Source of the DNA: a virus
Reading direction: 5' to 3' (one strand)
Length of the DNA: 64,000 nt
IMG/VR virus record: IMGVR_UViG_3300021963_000072
Span: 1-64,000 of that record
Position numbers and translations under genes: made by a program. Numbering within the stretch: the first letter of the stretch is position 1; each line of letters begins with the position of its first letter. A model generated the notes under the pieces. It made no database searches and was not told the origin of the DNA. It worked only from the letters and a program-made list of their open reading frames with translations. This document shows, piece after piece, positions 48,581 through 58,441 of this stretch.

Positions 48581-51268
48581 TTAAACAGTTCCGGCAACTT
48601 CACCGAAGCTTACTCCAGTTCTTGTCGCAACGAAGGTCAAGGTTACATAATTAATTGACTTAGTTGGCTTGAGGTAAATGTCAGCTCTAAATTCATTATT
48701 ATCAATGAGGTCTGGAGTGTTGTTTGATTCATCGCAAACAATTAAATAACCATAGAGTCCTCTCTTAGCTTGAATTTCGGCAAGGAAAGGATCAACGAGA
48801 GATACAAAGTTTGCTCTAGTAATGTTATCGTTGATTTCAAAGAGTTGTGCATCTGCAAGTTTTTGCAGTGATTGCTCAACATAGAGGAACAATCTTCTAA
48901 CATTAATTCTATCGAATGCAGAAGCATATCCAAGAGCAGTTTTATCTCCGAAGAGAAGAGTTCCAAGTCCAGGTTGAGTGATGATTGGATTTACTCTTGC
49001 TGTGTACAGAGAATCTCTTTGTGCCTTATTTGGATTGTATGCAAGTTTAACTGCGTTGTTCAGAATTCCTCTTTGCTGTCCAGCAGGTGAATACCATGGA
49101 TATGCTTCAAGAGATGTTCTAACCATCAGACCAGCAACGTCTCCGTTACATGGAATGTATCTGAATGCATTGTTGAATCTATCATACATGTACTTGTATC
49201 CACTATCAAATACTGCATAAGAAGAGGATGCAAGAGTGCTGAAGAACTCTACAACGTTATCCGTAATGTCATCAGTGCTAACGAATCCGAGTCCATCACC
49301 AAGAACATCTGTTCTGTGTGGTGAGATGCAAGCAATGCAATCTCCTCTGTCTTCGGCAATAGCAATCAGGTTTTGTGCTTTTGCTTGTGACTCTTCCTTA
49401 TCTTCAAGTCCTGGTCCCATCAGCAAGAAGTCGATTGCAATTTCGTCCTTATCAGCAAAGTAATCATATGCATTAAGAACTTGTCCCAATGTTGCCTTCA
49501 AACTTCCTGTTGTGCTTGTTGATGCCAAACTTACAGTTGCAGCATTATTTACCGCAACAATTTGAGCTTGTACTACTGGATCAGCAGATGATGGAGGAAG
49601 TTCTGGAGTATAATCCTTACCCCCAGTTAACTTATAAAGTTTTGGTCCAACGACTGCAAAAGTTCTTTCTTTTCCTTCTTGGAACCAAAGTCCATCTGCA
49701 GCTGGAACTGGAATCCAGGTGTAAGTTCCATCAGCATTTACTACAAATCCTGAAGCATAAGTTACTTCATTATTTGAAATATCTGATGGGTTTGCACCAG
49801 CAAAGATATACTCAGAGTAAACTGCAAGATAATCTTTGTAGAATAATCTTTGTGGGGGATTTATTGCAGAAATTGCATCAAGTGACTTGGAAAGTGATGT
49901 GTGCTTCTCAAGAAGATTTCCCTTAATTCCACTTACTGTTCCGAGATCATCGAAAATTGCAATGTGGAGGGCATCATTTCTTCCCTTTCTATCAGCAACC
50001 CACTGGTTGGTTGTTGGCTTCTGTGCGATTGACTTCCAAGAAACTGAACCAGTTTCAAGAGCAATAAATTGCTCATTATACCAGTCCTTAATATCACTTC
50101 CTTGATCCAATGTTACCGTAGCAACTCCAACACCAGAGGTGTTGCGAACTACAATTTGGTTTCCTGGTTTAAATGATGCGTGTCTTGATCTGTTCTTATA
50201 TTCGATTGGTGTCTCTGCTCCATCCGAATCAACTTTTGATGTAATTTTAACGTCAATTGTACCAAGAGTTGCATCTTTACCAGTAACGATTGCTTTCAGA
50301 TAACCGTTTTCGGTAAAGAATCCACCGCCCTGATCATTTCTTCCAGTTCTTCTAACTGGTCTTCTAACTTGATCGATTGATACAGTAACACCAAATCCAA
50401 CTTGAGCAGCAGTTGCAGCAACTCCACCTACATTGAGAATTTGGTCTGCCTTGTCGTCAATTAAAGCAATAGTTAAATTATTAGACCATGTTCCTGGATT
50501 CTTTCCAGCAAACATATACGGGATTACATCACCTTCTGTTCCAGCATAGTCATTGAGATTTTTAATCTTTAAATCTGGATCAGCAACGACGGAATCTGCA
50601 GCATCTTGAATTCCATCTACAATAATTCTGATTGGATTATCATTTGCAGTATTTCCTAAAATACCATCATTAATGTAGATAATGTCATTAGATTCGTATC
50701 CTGAACCTCCATTAATTACACTTAAAGAAACAATTTCTCCAGTGGTTCCAATTCCAACAGAAATAATTGCACCAGATCCTGGAGATGAAGTTCCATCACT
50801 AGAAGAAACGGTAAAACCGTATCCTACTGCAGCAGTTGATGCTAACAGTGATGCAGCGTTTAATTGTGATAATTGATAAACACCTTCTGTTCTTGCACTG
50901 TCTGCAACATATTCTGTAGGACCACTTCCATATGCCGCAGTAATGGAGGTGAGTTCATCTTCTTGAGCGGTTCTTGTGCTGGAGTTTACAATTGTCTCTC
51001 CATCTGTTCTCACAACTTTAACTATTCCACCGTATGAGAGGAATGAGGATGCGGTCATCCAATACTCATACTGACCATCAGTACTTTGGGGTTTTCCAAA
51101 AACCCGAATTAACTCTTCTTCTGTTTCAATAGTAACAGGATCTTCTACCGGACCTTTTACAAATGGTCCAGCAATAGCTCCGATGTTATCTACGATGTTG
51201 TCGATCCTTCCTACCGTTAAATCAACTTCCCTGATTAATACACCAGGAGATAATTGAGGAGTCGCCAT
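48581..51268 (-). CDS. 18: Contractile tail sheath protein gp18
   Basis: 895 aa, much longer than T4 gp18 (659). N-terminus LSPGVLIREVDLTVGR and C-terminus (DNNEFRADIYLKPTKSINYV, TLTFVATRTGVSFGEVAGTV) match T4, so the extra length is internal. One insertion includes a G-x-G-Y repeat (VINGGSGYESNDIIYIND) also seen in gp14. AGGAG lies before ATG, and a late promoter variant is at 51302-51309. Confidence 0.95.
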   Translation of the reverse strand: MATPQLSPGVLIREVDLTVGRIDNIVDNIGAIAGPFVKGPVEDPVTIETEEELIRVFGKPQSTDGQYEYWMTASSFLSYGGIVKVVRTDGETIVNSSTRTAQEDELTSITAAYGSGPTEYVADSARTEGVYQLSQLNAASLLASTAAVGYGFTVSSSDGTSSPGSGAIISVGIGTTGEIVSLSVINGGSGYESNDIIYINDGILGNTANDNPIRIIVDGIQDAADSVVADPDLKIKNLNDYAGTEGDVIPYMFAGKNPGTWSNNLTIALIDDKADQILNVGGVAATAAQVGFGVTVSIDQVRRPVRRTGRNDQGGGFFTENGYLKAIVTGKDATLGTIDVKITSKVDSDGAETPIEYKNRSRHASFKPGNQIVVRNTSGVGVATVTLDQGSDIKDWYNEQFIALETGSVSWKSIAQKPTTNQWVADRKGRNDALHIAIFDDLGTVSGIKGNLLEKHTSLSKSLDAISAINPPQRLFYKDYLAVYSEYIFAGANPSDISNNEVTYASGFVVNADGTYTWIPVPAADGLWFQEGKERTFAVVGPKLYKLTGGKDYTPELPPSSADPVVQAQIVAVNNAATVSLASTSTTGSLKATLGQVLNAYDYFADKDEIAIDFLLMGPGLEDKEESQAKAQNLIAIAEDRGDCIACISPHRTDVLGDGLGFVSTDDITDNVVEFFSTLASSSYAVFDSGYKYMYDRFNNAFRYIPCNGDVAGLMVRTSLEAYPWYSPAGQQRGILNNAVKLAYNPNKAQRDSLYTARVNPIITQPGLGTLLFGDKTALGYASAFDRINVRRLFLYVEQSLQKLADAQLFEINDNITRANFVSLVDPFLAEIQAKRGLYGYLIVCDESNNTPDLIDNNEFRADIYLKPTKSINYVTLTFVATRTGVSFGEVAGTV

Positions 51269-51301
51269 GTTTTTCTCCTAAGACTCAGTTTATCTAAAAA
51301 A

Positions 51302-51309
51302 TATTTATT
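51302..51309 (-). promoter_or_regulatory. Late promoter variant (AATAAATA) before gp18
   Basis: AATAAATA on the minus strand in the gp17-gp18 gap, 34 bases before the sheath gene. Confidence 0.5.
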
Positions 51310-51331
51310 AAAATAATGTTTTTCAGAATGA

Positions 51332-52987
51332 TCAACTTATATAATCCCACATATATTCCATACCACCATATTCATCAACGTGCCATCTATCCCCTTGCTT
51401 GTCTACAAAAGAGTGTTCCTCGCTTATTCCATCAGTAATAAACCCAAATGGAGACATGTCTTGCTCTATTTGATTTTTTTGTTCTTCGTATAATCTTTTT
51501 CTAATATCTTGGTCCGTTAGTTCTCTAAAATAATCTTGTTGTATTAACCAAGAATAAATTACAAGGCACATCACAAGATCATCGTTCCTTCCTTCTTCGG
51601 CTTCAAATGAATTATTTTTTTGTATGAATGTAGTCAGTTCCGAAATAGTATCAAAATCAGAAATTAAAAGTTTGTCTTCTTCAATCAATGCTTTTAAATT
51701 TAAACATCCAACTTTTTTGGTTGCTTTAGACATCTTAACTCCCAACTGACACTTTTTGCCAGAAAATCCTTGACCTAAAACTTGACCAGCTCTTCCTCTC
51801 ATTGATGACATAAGAACATTTTCATATTCAAGGTCATAATGAAGGCCTGCCGCCACTTGATCTCCAACATCGTTTACTTCACATAAAACATAAGCTTTGT
51901 TGTAATTTACGGCAACTTCTTTTATTGTCTGTGGAAATACAATTGGTCTTATTTGATTATTTTTATATTTTGCTACCAATCTGTGCGGAAATTGTGATAT
52001 GTCTATAACTGTAAAAGCGGAATAATCTTTTTCAACACCTCTTGCAACATCGACTGTTATTACATAACTATGATCTTCTTGTGGATATTCATATACATCC
52101 AATCCATTATGAGATTTTGATGGAGTGTCAAATGCAAGTGTATTTAATTTTGCTCCAGATATTAAAGTATCTGTTGATCCAAGAAACTGACATTCAAATT
52201 CTTGTCTCCACTGAGATTCTGAAGTATTTGCAATTGTAGTTGCTTTAAACTTTTCATCTCTACCAGGAACATCAGTCCAATGGACATCTGTGGGAACGTA
52301 ACTATTTTTTTGCTTTTGTGCATCATCCCAAAGTTTATAAAAATGATTCATTCCAAATGGAGTAGAAACAATTATAACTTTTGATGATTGTCCAGAAGTT
52401 ATTGTTGGATATACTGAACTGAAAAAATTATCAGCAACAGTATTTGGAACGAACGCAAATTCGTCTAAAAAGATAATATTGAAAGTGCTTCCTCTGACAG
52501 ATGATGCAGATGTTGAGGCAGCAAAAATCCTTGATTTATTTTCTAATTCTAAAGAACCTTTATTCCAAGATAAAACTCCCTGCTGTAACCATTTTGGAAG
52601 ATTTTCATATCCTGTTTGTAATCTTTGAAGAAGATCCCTTGCAGTATTTGCTTTGTTTGCAAGAATTGCTATATTTACATTGTCATTAAAAATGGCATAA
52701 TGCAATAAAAATGCACAAACTGTGGTGGACTTTCCAGATTGACGAGGAAGTTTACATATATTAAAACGGTTATCATGAAACCGCCTAATCATTTTCTTTT
52801 GAAAGGGATACATTTTGAAAGGTTGTAATCCTTTATCAATAGTTACAATTTGCACATAATTTTCGGCAAAATATAGAGGATCATCATAACATTTTATGAT
52901 TTCATCAATTTGCTCTTGAGTATATTCAATTGATATATTTGCTTTTTTTAGTAACGGATTACCAAGATAATGTTCATCATTACTCAT
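51332..52987 (-). CDS. 17: Terminase large subunit gp17
   Basis: 551 aa (T4 610). ATPase: Walker A LPRQSGKSTT (around residue 100), Walker B IIFLDEFAF. RNase H-like nuclease: ITVDVARGVEKDYSAF, VLCEVNDVGDQ and NDDLVMCL supply the three acidic metal ligands. Packages DNA through the gp20 portal and cuts concatemers. Complete, no intein or intron. Confidence 0.97.
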   Translation of the reverse strand: MSNDEHYLGNPLLKKANISIEYTQEQIDEIIKCYDDPLYFAENYVQIVTIDKGLQPFKMYPFQKKMIRRFHDNRFNICKLPRQSGKSTTVCAFLLHYAIFNDNVNIAILANKANTARDLLQRLQTGYENLPKWLQQGVLSWNKGSLELENKSRIFAASTSASSVRGSTFNIIFLDEFAFVPNTVADNFFSSVYPTITSGQSSKVIIVSTPFGMNHFYKLWDDAQKQKNSYVPTDVHWTDVPGRDEKFKATTIANTSESQWRQEFECQFLGSTDTLISGAKLNTLAFDTPSKSHNGLDVYEYPQEDHSYVITVDVARGVEKDYSAFTVIDISQFPHRLVAKYKNNQIRPIVFPQTIKEVAVNYNKAYVLCEVNDVGDQVAAGLHYDLEYENVLMSSMRGRAGQVLGQGFSGKKCQLGVKMSKATKKVGCLNLKALIEEDKLLISDFDTISELTTFIQKNNSFEAEEGRNDDLVMCLVIYSWLIQQDYFRELTDQDIRKRLYEEQKNQIEQDMSPFGFITDGISEEHSFVDKQGDRWHVDEYGGMEYMWDYIS

Positions 52988-52994
52988 AAACTAC

Positions 52995-54398
52995 CTACCA
53001 TTTAACTTTATCTGCCCAATAAGCCGCACTCATTTTTCCTTTTGCAATATTTTTCGCATGTCTCGATTTAAATCTTTCACGACGATTTGCATATTCGTCA
53101 GATTCACCTTTTTTCTTAGGTGATCCTTTTACTCCAAGTTGACCAAATCGTATAAGTTTCTCTTTACCATTTGCACATGCTTTTACTACATGTGACTTGC
53201 CTTGTTCACCAGAACCATGTGCTTGTGATTTTGGTTTATTGCAAGGCATCTCGGACTTTTTTGCTTCCTCTATTTCAACCCCCTCTCCAACTACTTTATT
53301 ATTTAAAAGATAGTTTTTTGATGGAGTATTGGAAATTTGAATAAATGGCTCACCTGGATTTAATTCTGCAATTTTATATGCCACTACTCTTGAGTTTGGA
53401 TATATTTTCTGAACTTCAAATGATACTTCTTCTCTTGATGGAAATTTTGATTGAGGGAAGAACATTTGAACATAATAATATTTTCCTCGCCATGATAAAG
53501 TCACAGCAACAATATTTCCAGATTGTGCTTTTATTCTTGTTGCCTCTGTCACGCTTTTTTTGGATTCTACCTTTTTCAATTTTGTATAATAATCCGGAAC
53601 TTCATCTAAATGTTGAAGTGCTGTAATTCTAGCTGAAGTTTTATTGGAAGTATGTTCTCCTTCAACCTTTATTCCAATTTCAAGTTGTTTTTTTATTGAT
53701 TCTGGAGAAACTTTGTGCTTTTTTGCAATTTCTTCTGGGGATTTGTATGGTTGAACTGGACCTTTTGGATCCTTTTCCTCACTTACAGGACATGCCTTTT
53801 TCCCATGAACGGAACATGATTCACCTTCTTTTGTGTGGGAACATTTTTCTCCGGATTTAGTCCCATCAACATTTTTGCCAATTCCAACTTCAGTTGGTTT
53901 TTTTGATTGTCCTGGAACATCAAATCCCTTTGGCATTGGTTTGCATTTTTTATCTGTATTGCACCAATACATTCCTTTACCGCACTTCTCTTCGCCAAGA
54001 ATTTTTTCTACTAAAGATACTTCTTCTTTTTTTACTGACGGTAAAGATACAGATGCTGCCTTTTTCTTTTGAAGTTCTACTGCCTTTGATCCAAGTTGTT
54101 TTGCCGCATCCGGTGTCAATGCACCAGCACCAGAAGATTTTTTAATTGCAAAACTTGGATCTTTTCCCTCTTCAATTCCTTCATCACTTTGAAGATACTC
54201 TGCTGCCGTATCAATAAAATCTGCTGCTCTTGTAATTTTTGATTGAACCCAAGCGGGAAGTTGGTGATCTGATGTTTTTATTACTGTACGAAGTTTTTGA
54301 ATAGATCTTTCAATTTGATCTAATTCAACTCTTGCCATATACCCTTCATCATCCTTCTTTTTGCCAGAAGCAACTTCTTTATGATCTTCGTTTAACAT
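52995..54398 (-). CDS. Modular Lys-rich virion-type protein between terminase genes
   Basis: 467 aa. N-terminal helical segment (VELDQIERSIQKLRTVIKTS), an Ala/Lys tract, a cysteine-rich knuckle (CGKGMYWCNTDKKCKPMPKG, then CSHTKEGESC), a middle beta domain (IVAVTLSWRGKYYYVQMFFP), and a C-terminal basic module starting at MPCNKPKSQAHGSGEQGKSH and ending SAAYWADKVKW. I have seen the last module in other phage scaffold or head-associated proteins. In T4, gp16 and gp17 are adjacent, so this is an insertion between them. Function unknown. Confidence 0.6.
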   Translation of the reverse strand: MLNEDHKEVASGKKKDDEGYMARVELDQIERSIQKLRTVIKTSDHQLPAWVQSKITRAADFIDTAAEYLQSDEGIEEGKDPSFAIKKSSGAGALTPDAAKQLGSKAVELQKKKAASVSLPSVKKEEVSLVEKILGEEKCGKGMYWCNTDKKCKPMPKGFDVPGQSKKPTEVGIGKNVDGTKSGEKCSHTKEGESCSVHGKKACPVSEEKDPKGPVQPYKSPEEIAKKHKVSPESIKKQLEIGIKVEGEHTSNKTSARITALQHLDEVPDYYTKLKKVESKKSVTEATRIKAQSGNIVAVTLSWRGKYYYVQMFFPQSKFPSREEVSFEVQKIYPNSRVVAYKIAELNPGEPFIQISNTPSKNYLLNNKVVGEGVEIEEAKKSEMPCNKPKSQAHGSGEQGKSHVVKACANGKEKLIRFGQLGVKGSPKKKGESDEYANRRERFKSRHAKNIAKGKMSAAYWADKVKW

Positions 54399-54421
54399 TT
54401 CTATTAAAAAATCTATATAAT

Positions 54422-54856
54422 TTATTTAGCGTCTCCCTCACTTTTCTGCGATTTGATAAATTTAGTAAGTTCTGCTGTCGATCCAATAAATAACGAATTA
54501 TTTACAGTAGATGGTCCTTTTATTTCCCTTACTTCTTCTATATCTTTTAATTTTTTTTGCAAATCTAAAAGTTTTTCGGTAGCATCGGCAACATTTTTAA
54601 TTAATTGACCAGTTACTTCATAAGCTCTTGGAGATTCAGTTTCTCTTGCCAATTCCAGTGCTCCATTAATTGCATCTTGACCTTTTTCTATGATAGAATA
54701 TATGTTGGATCTACTATATTTGTAATCTTTTTCTATATCTCTTTTTATATCTAAATCACTTGAAGAATCGATAGATTTAATATCTACAGTTTTTTGAATT
54801 GCAGTAATATCAGAATCTTCGATATTAAAAATAGAATCTAAATTATTATTTTTCAT
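54422..54856 (-). CDS. 16: Terminase small subunit gp16
   Basis: 144 aa (T4 164). Mainly a central coiled coil (DAINGALELARETESPRAYEV followed by TGQLIKNVADATEKLLDLQK), which forms the oligomeric ring in this family, with acidic N-terminus and short C-terminal segment. Position between gp15 and gp17 supports it. It recognises and presents DNA to gp17. Confidence 0.85.
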   Translation of the reverse strand: MKNNNLDSIFNIEDSDITAIQKTVDIKSIDSSSDLDIKRDIEKDYKYSRSNIYSIIEKGQDAINGALELARETESPRAYEVTGQLIKNVADATEKLLDLQKKLKDIEEVREIKGPSTVNNSLFIGSTAELTKFIKSQKSEGDAK

Positions 54857-54861
54857 AAGAA

Positions 54862-55881
54862 TTAAAATAACTTCCCATCAAAACCAAAATCATCTCCCGG
54901 TTGAATTAAATCATTGTCAGCCTGAACAACCTTTTCTACTCCAGTTCCAGAAACATGATCTGTTGCTTTTGTTTTATAACTTCCTCTTACAACGGTAACA
55001 GTTTTTTTGTTTGAATCGATATAAGTGACTTTTAAAGATTCAGAATTTATTGTTATTATTGATCCGACAGAAATATTACTAATTTCATTTAAACTCAACA
55101 CGGTATCACTTCTTAAAACATCTTTTGTTAGATATGCAACTACTGTATCACTGTAACTCTTTGTTGCAGTTGGAGTAACTGAATATGTTGCGTCTCTTGT
55201 TATAGCATCTGGATTATCTGACGTAGTTCCAGCAACAAATCCAATTGTACTTTTTCTAATAATACCATCAGTAATTTTCTTAGTAGGACCAAATAGATAT
55301 GTTTTTGCAGTAAATTTAATAGTATATATTAAAGCTCTTCTTGTTTCAAAATTTCCCTCATAATCATCTTGCATTGTTATTCCTTCTATTTGAAAAGGAA
55401 TGTCTTTCTTCTCACCAATTTCTTTTTGCAAATCTATTGTAAGAGTGTATGCTGGTTGAAAATACGGAAGTATTTGTTCTATAATTTGGAGAGCATCATC
55501 GTTTATCTTTGTCATTATATTTAACTCAAATGCCATATTATATGGAACGGGAATAAATGTTTTAATCACAGAATTTGGATTATCTTTATCTTTAACAGTA
55601 AAATATTCTGTCGTGGTTAATTTTCTATCTTGATCATAAGTTAATCCATTAAATTCAAATGACATCCTTGGCAATGTAATTTGAACTGGATTATTAAGAT
55701 CTTTTGGAGCTTCATTTAATCTTGCTAAAAACTTTTGTTTTGGTCCATAAGCAATAGGAACTTTGACAACAGATGTAACTATCCCTTCTGCATTTGTTTT
55801 TCTTAATTCGATACTATTAAATAAAGTTCCAAATCCTATTACAACTTTTCTAAAAATTTCAAAGTAAAAATATTCAAACAT
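54862..55881 (-). CDS. 15: Proximal tail sheath stabiliser gp15
   Basis: 339 aa (T4 272). The start MFEYFYFEIFRKVVIGFGTL and VKVPIAYGPKQKFLARLNEA, then QIIEQILPYFQPAYTLTIDL, align segment by segment with T4 gp15. The extra C-terminal 70 residues (TLSLNEISNISVGSIITINS) are beta-rich and absent in T4. It forms the hexameric tail terminator that joins the neck. Confidence 0.93.
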   Translation of the reverse strand: MFEYFYFEIFRKVVIGFGTLFNSIELRKTNAEGIVTSVVKVPIAYGPKQKFLARLNEAPKDLNNPVQITLPRMSFEFNGLTYDQDRKLTTTEYFTVKDKDNPNSVIKTFIPVPYNMAFELNIMTKINDDALQIIEQILPYFQPAYTLTIDLQKEIGEKKDIPFQIEGITMQDDYEGNFETRRALIYTIKFTAKTYLFGPTKKITDGIIRKSTIGFVAGTTSDNPDAITRDATYSVTPTATKSYSDTVVAYLTKDVLRSDTVLSLNEISNISVGSIITINSESLKVTYIDSNKKTVTVVRGSYKTKATDHVSGTGVEKVVQADNDLIQPGDDFGFDGKLF

Positions 55882-55891
55882 TTCCCTTTAC

Positions 55892-57337
55892 CTATGGTGT
55901 TCCAAATGGATTTTGCTCTGAAAAATCTATTATTAAATTTGCTTCTTGTTGAATGTTTTTGTTGTCGGCAAAAACGTCTTCCTTATTATCTTTAAATTGA
56001 TCTTGTGGGTCTGCAAGATTATCAGTATTTATAATTCTAACAGTATATCTAGCTCCAGATTCCTGACCAACGAGAACATCACCGTCTATAAATTTCCCAT
56101 TAAGATTGCCAACTTCAAGAAGATAATTATTAATATTCCATCTCTTTACTCTTGCAGTTGTACTACTAATTGTTCCAACAACAACTTCATTAAAATCATA
56201 TGTACCAGTTCCGCCAGCAGATGGTGATCCAATAATTATTTGCGGTGTTGTTGAATATCCAGCTCCGGCATTAGTGATATAGATTCCTTCTATAGATCCA
56301 CTTGGAGTCAATCTTACCGTTGCTGCCGCAGATACTGTGGTTCCTCCTCCAACAAAGGTTATAGAGGGTCTTACGGAGTATCCAGACCCCGCATTTGATA
56401 ATGTTATTATTCCAATAATACCATCCTTTAAATATGCTTTTGCCGTAGCACTTTCACCGCCACCATCAAGAATTGAAACTGATGGAGTTTGTGTATATCC
56501 ATATCCGGGATTTATTAAATCAACCCTAACAACCTTAGATTTATTAGTGTCCATCTCACAAAAATCTGGCAGGTTTTTTTCAAGAACTGCTGTCGCAATT
56601 CCAGTTCTTCCTGCTGGAATAAATGTTGGATATCCCGTTCCTGGGAATGCAGAAGATATAGCCACTGTTGGGACAGATGTATAACCCCTACCCATATTAG
56701 TGACTTCAATATATTGAATTCCATCATTTACAATTGATGTGTATGCAGTTGCCGTCACTGCAATTCCAATCATTTGTAAAGTTTGGATGTATCCAGCATC
56801 TATCAAATTATCATCAATTTCGTCAATACTTGTATCAACAACTTCTCCTTGCTCATATCTGTAAAGTTCACACTTTAATTCATAAGTGTAATTTCCTTTT
56901 AATGGATAGAAAGGTTGTTCGTGCTCTACAAATTTTATTTCAAATAACCTATCTCCCAATGGGAACCAAATTAAATCTCCTTCCTTAGGTCTATCCGGTA
57001 GTTTAATATTTGGAAGTTGTTTTATTAATGGAACTATGTACGTTTCAAATCTTTCCCTTGATATGGTTAAAGTGAGATCATCCATATCTTGGAGACCAAA
57101 TTTTGATAAAATGGTTCCTTGTCCTCCATACCCTTCATAGTCATTTACATATGCTTCTAATGGGTATGCGTTTTCAAATTCTGATTCTACTACTTCTTTA
57201 ATTATTGTATTTTCTTTTTTAAATATTCTTGGAATATAATATACTTCAACGCCATACATTCTCAACTGTTCGTTGATTAAATCTTGAACAAGTCCTTGCT
57301 CTGCTTTAGTTCCGTTGAGAAAAAATGGATTTAACAT
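55892..57337 (-). CDS. 14: Neck protein gp14 with inserted G-x-G-Y repeats
   Basis: 481 aa, nearly twice T4 gp14 (256). The N-terminal MYGVEVYYIPRIF, AYPLEAYVNDYEGYGGQGTI and LSKFGLQD follow T4. Between about residues 205 and 370 are four repeats of the form N-x-G-x-G-Y-x-x-x-P-x-V-x-I (NMGRGYTSVPTVAI, NPGYGYTQTPSVSI, NAGSGYSVRPSITF, NAGAGYSTTPQIII), each followed by a beta-strand pair. Forms part of the head-tail connector with gp13; the insertion may stand out from the neck. Confidence 0.92.
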   Translation of the reverse strand: MLNPFFLNGTKAEQGLVQDLINEQLRMYGVEVYYIPRIFKKENTIIKEVVESEFENAYPLEAYVNDYEGYGGQGTILSKFGLQDMDDLTLTISRERFETYIVPLIKQLPNIKLPDRPKEGDLIWFPLGDRLFEIKFVEHEQPFYPLKGNYTYELKCELYRYEQGEVVDTSIDEIDDNLIDAGYIQTLQMIGIAVTATAYTSIVNDGIQYIEVTNMGRGYTSVPTVAISSAFPGTGYPTFIPAGRTGIATAVLEKNLPDFCEMDTNKSKVVRVDLINPGYGYTQTPSVSILDGGGESATAKAYLKDGIIGIITLSNAGSGYSVRPSITFVGGGTTVSAAATVRLTPSGSIEGIYITNAGAGYSTTPQIIIGSPSAGGTGTYDFNEVVVGTISSTTARVKRWNINNYLLEVGNLNGKFIDGDVLVGQESGARYTVRIINTDNLADPQDQFKDNKEDVFADNKNIQQEANLIIDFSEQNPFGTP

Positions 57338-57338
57338 A

Positions 57339-58184
57339 TTATCCTATCATGTCTAATGGTGGTAATTCATAGGTAGAAGACATTTTTTCAATTAAAGTGT
57401 CTATTTCTCTTTGTGCATCATCATACATTTGTCTCCCATTAAATTCTATACCTCCAGGAAGTTTAACTCCTTGGAATTTAATTAAATTCTGACCCCACTG
57501 CTTTTTAATCAATGATGTTGTATACATCTTTAAGAATGAATCATTCCAAACTCTTGAATAATCATTTGGATCTAATAATCGATCACAATCAATTACTAAA
57601 TATTGCCCAACTGATAATGACGACCAATCAATATCCAAATAAAGCCTATCTTGTCTCTTATTGAATCTTATTTGTTTTTGAGTAGAAAGTAGCCAGTCGA
57701 TATCTTCCAAATAAGTTTTTACCATCGAATAGGTTAATAAATCAACGGAACTCCAATAATAAACATCATTTAAAAATAGTTGATATTTTAAACTAAACAT
57801 TCCGCTTGCAACGGAATTGGAACCTTCAAATGAAAATATTTTTCTTATTCCTAAAATGTGAGGTGGTATTGGAATATAATTTCCGGTCTCATAAAAATTA
57901 AAAGAAGTTGTTCCAATTCCAGGTATATTTGTTGATGTAGTCATTGTGCTGACACCAACTCCATTTGGGTTTTTTGCTCTTCCCCTATCAATATCTTGTT
58001 GAGTTATTTTATATTTTAAAAATGTTTGAAATGAACCATCAAAGCATCGTTCTTGATACAGTTGTAAGGCATCATCAACCAAATCCTCAATTTGCTCTTC
58101 GGCAACGTTAATTTCCAAAACAGGCGCACCAAGTTTTCGTAAACAATAATCTATAAATTCTTGTCTAGTAGATGGTTGTGCCAT
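57339..58184 (-). CDS. 13: Neck protein gp13
   Basis: 281 aa (T4 309). FIDYCLRKLGAPVLEINVAE then QIEDLVDDALQLYQERCFDG, VYYWSSVDLLTYSMVKTYLE and LPGGIEFNGRQMYDDAQREI follow the T4 gp13 pattern. Connector protein that completes the head together with gp14. One base separates it from gp14. Confidence 0.93.
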   Translation of the reverse strand: MAQPSTRQEFIDYCLRKLGAPVLEINVAEEQIEDLVDDALQLYQERCFDGSFQTFLKYKITQQDIDRGRAKNPNGVGVSTMTTSTNIPGIGTTSFNFYETGNYIPIPPHILGIRKIFSFEGSNSVASGMFSLKYQLFLNDVYYWSSVDLLTYSMVKTYLEDIDWLLSTQKQIRFNKRQDRLYLDIDWSSLSVGQYLVIDCDRLLDPNDYSRVWNDSFLKMYTTSLIKKQWGQNLIKFQGVKLPGGIEFNGRQMYDDAQREIDTLIEKMSSTYELPPLDMIG

Positions 58185-58210
58185 AAAAATACTCTTTATT
58201 AATATCTATA

Positions 58211-58438
58211 TTATTTTGATAACAAAGATTTTAATAAATCTTTTATCTCATTAATGTCATCTTTTATTTCATTGAGATCATTTTCAAGAGTTTCTACACG
58301 TTTTAATTCTTTGGATTTTTGTTTATATGCCTCAATATAAGCATTATATGATTGAACGTCAGTATTTACGATTCCATTTGTATAAGAATCTCTCACCAAA
58401 TTGTCTTTTCCATGAACTGGAATATATCTATCATCCAT
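58211..58438 (-). CDS. Small coiled-coil protein before gp13
   Basis: 75 aa. N-terminal extended part (MDDRYIPVHGKDNLVRDSYT) and a C-terminal coiled coil with clear heptads (RVETLENDLNEIKDDINEIK, DLLKSLL). Three bases from the giant structural gene. Probably a small structural or assembly factor that trimerises through the coiled coil. No family named. Confidence 0.6.
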   Translation of the reverse strand: MDDRYIPVHGKDNLVRDSYTNGIVNTDVQSYNAYIEAYKQKSKELKRVETLENDLNEIKDDINEIKDLLKSLLSK

Positions 58439-58441
58439 AAT

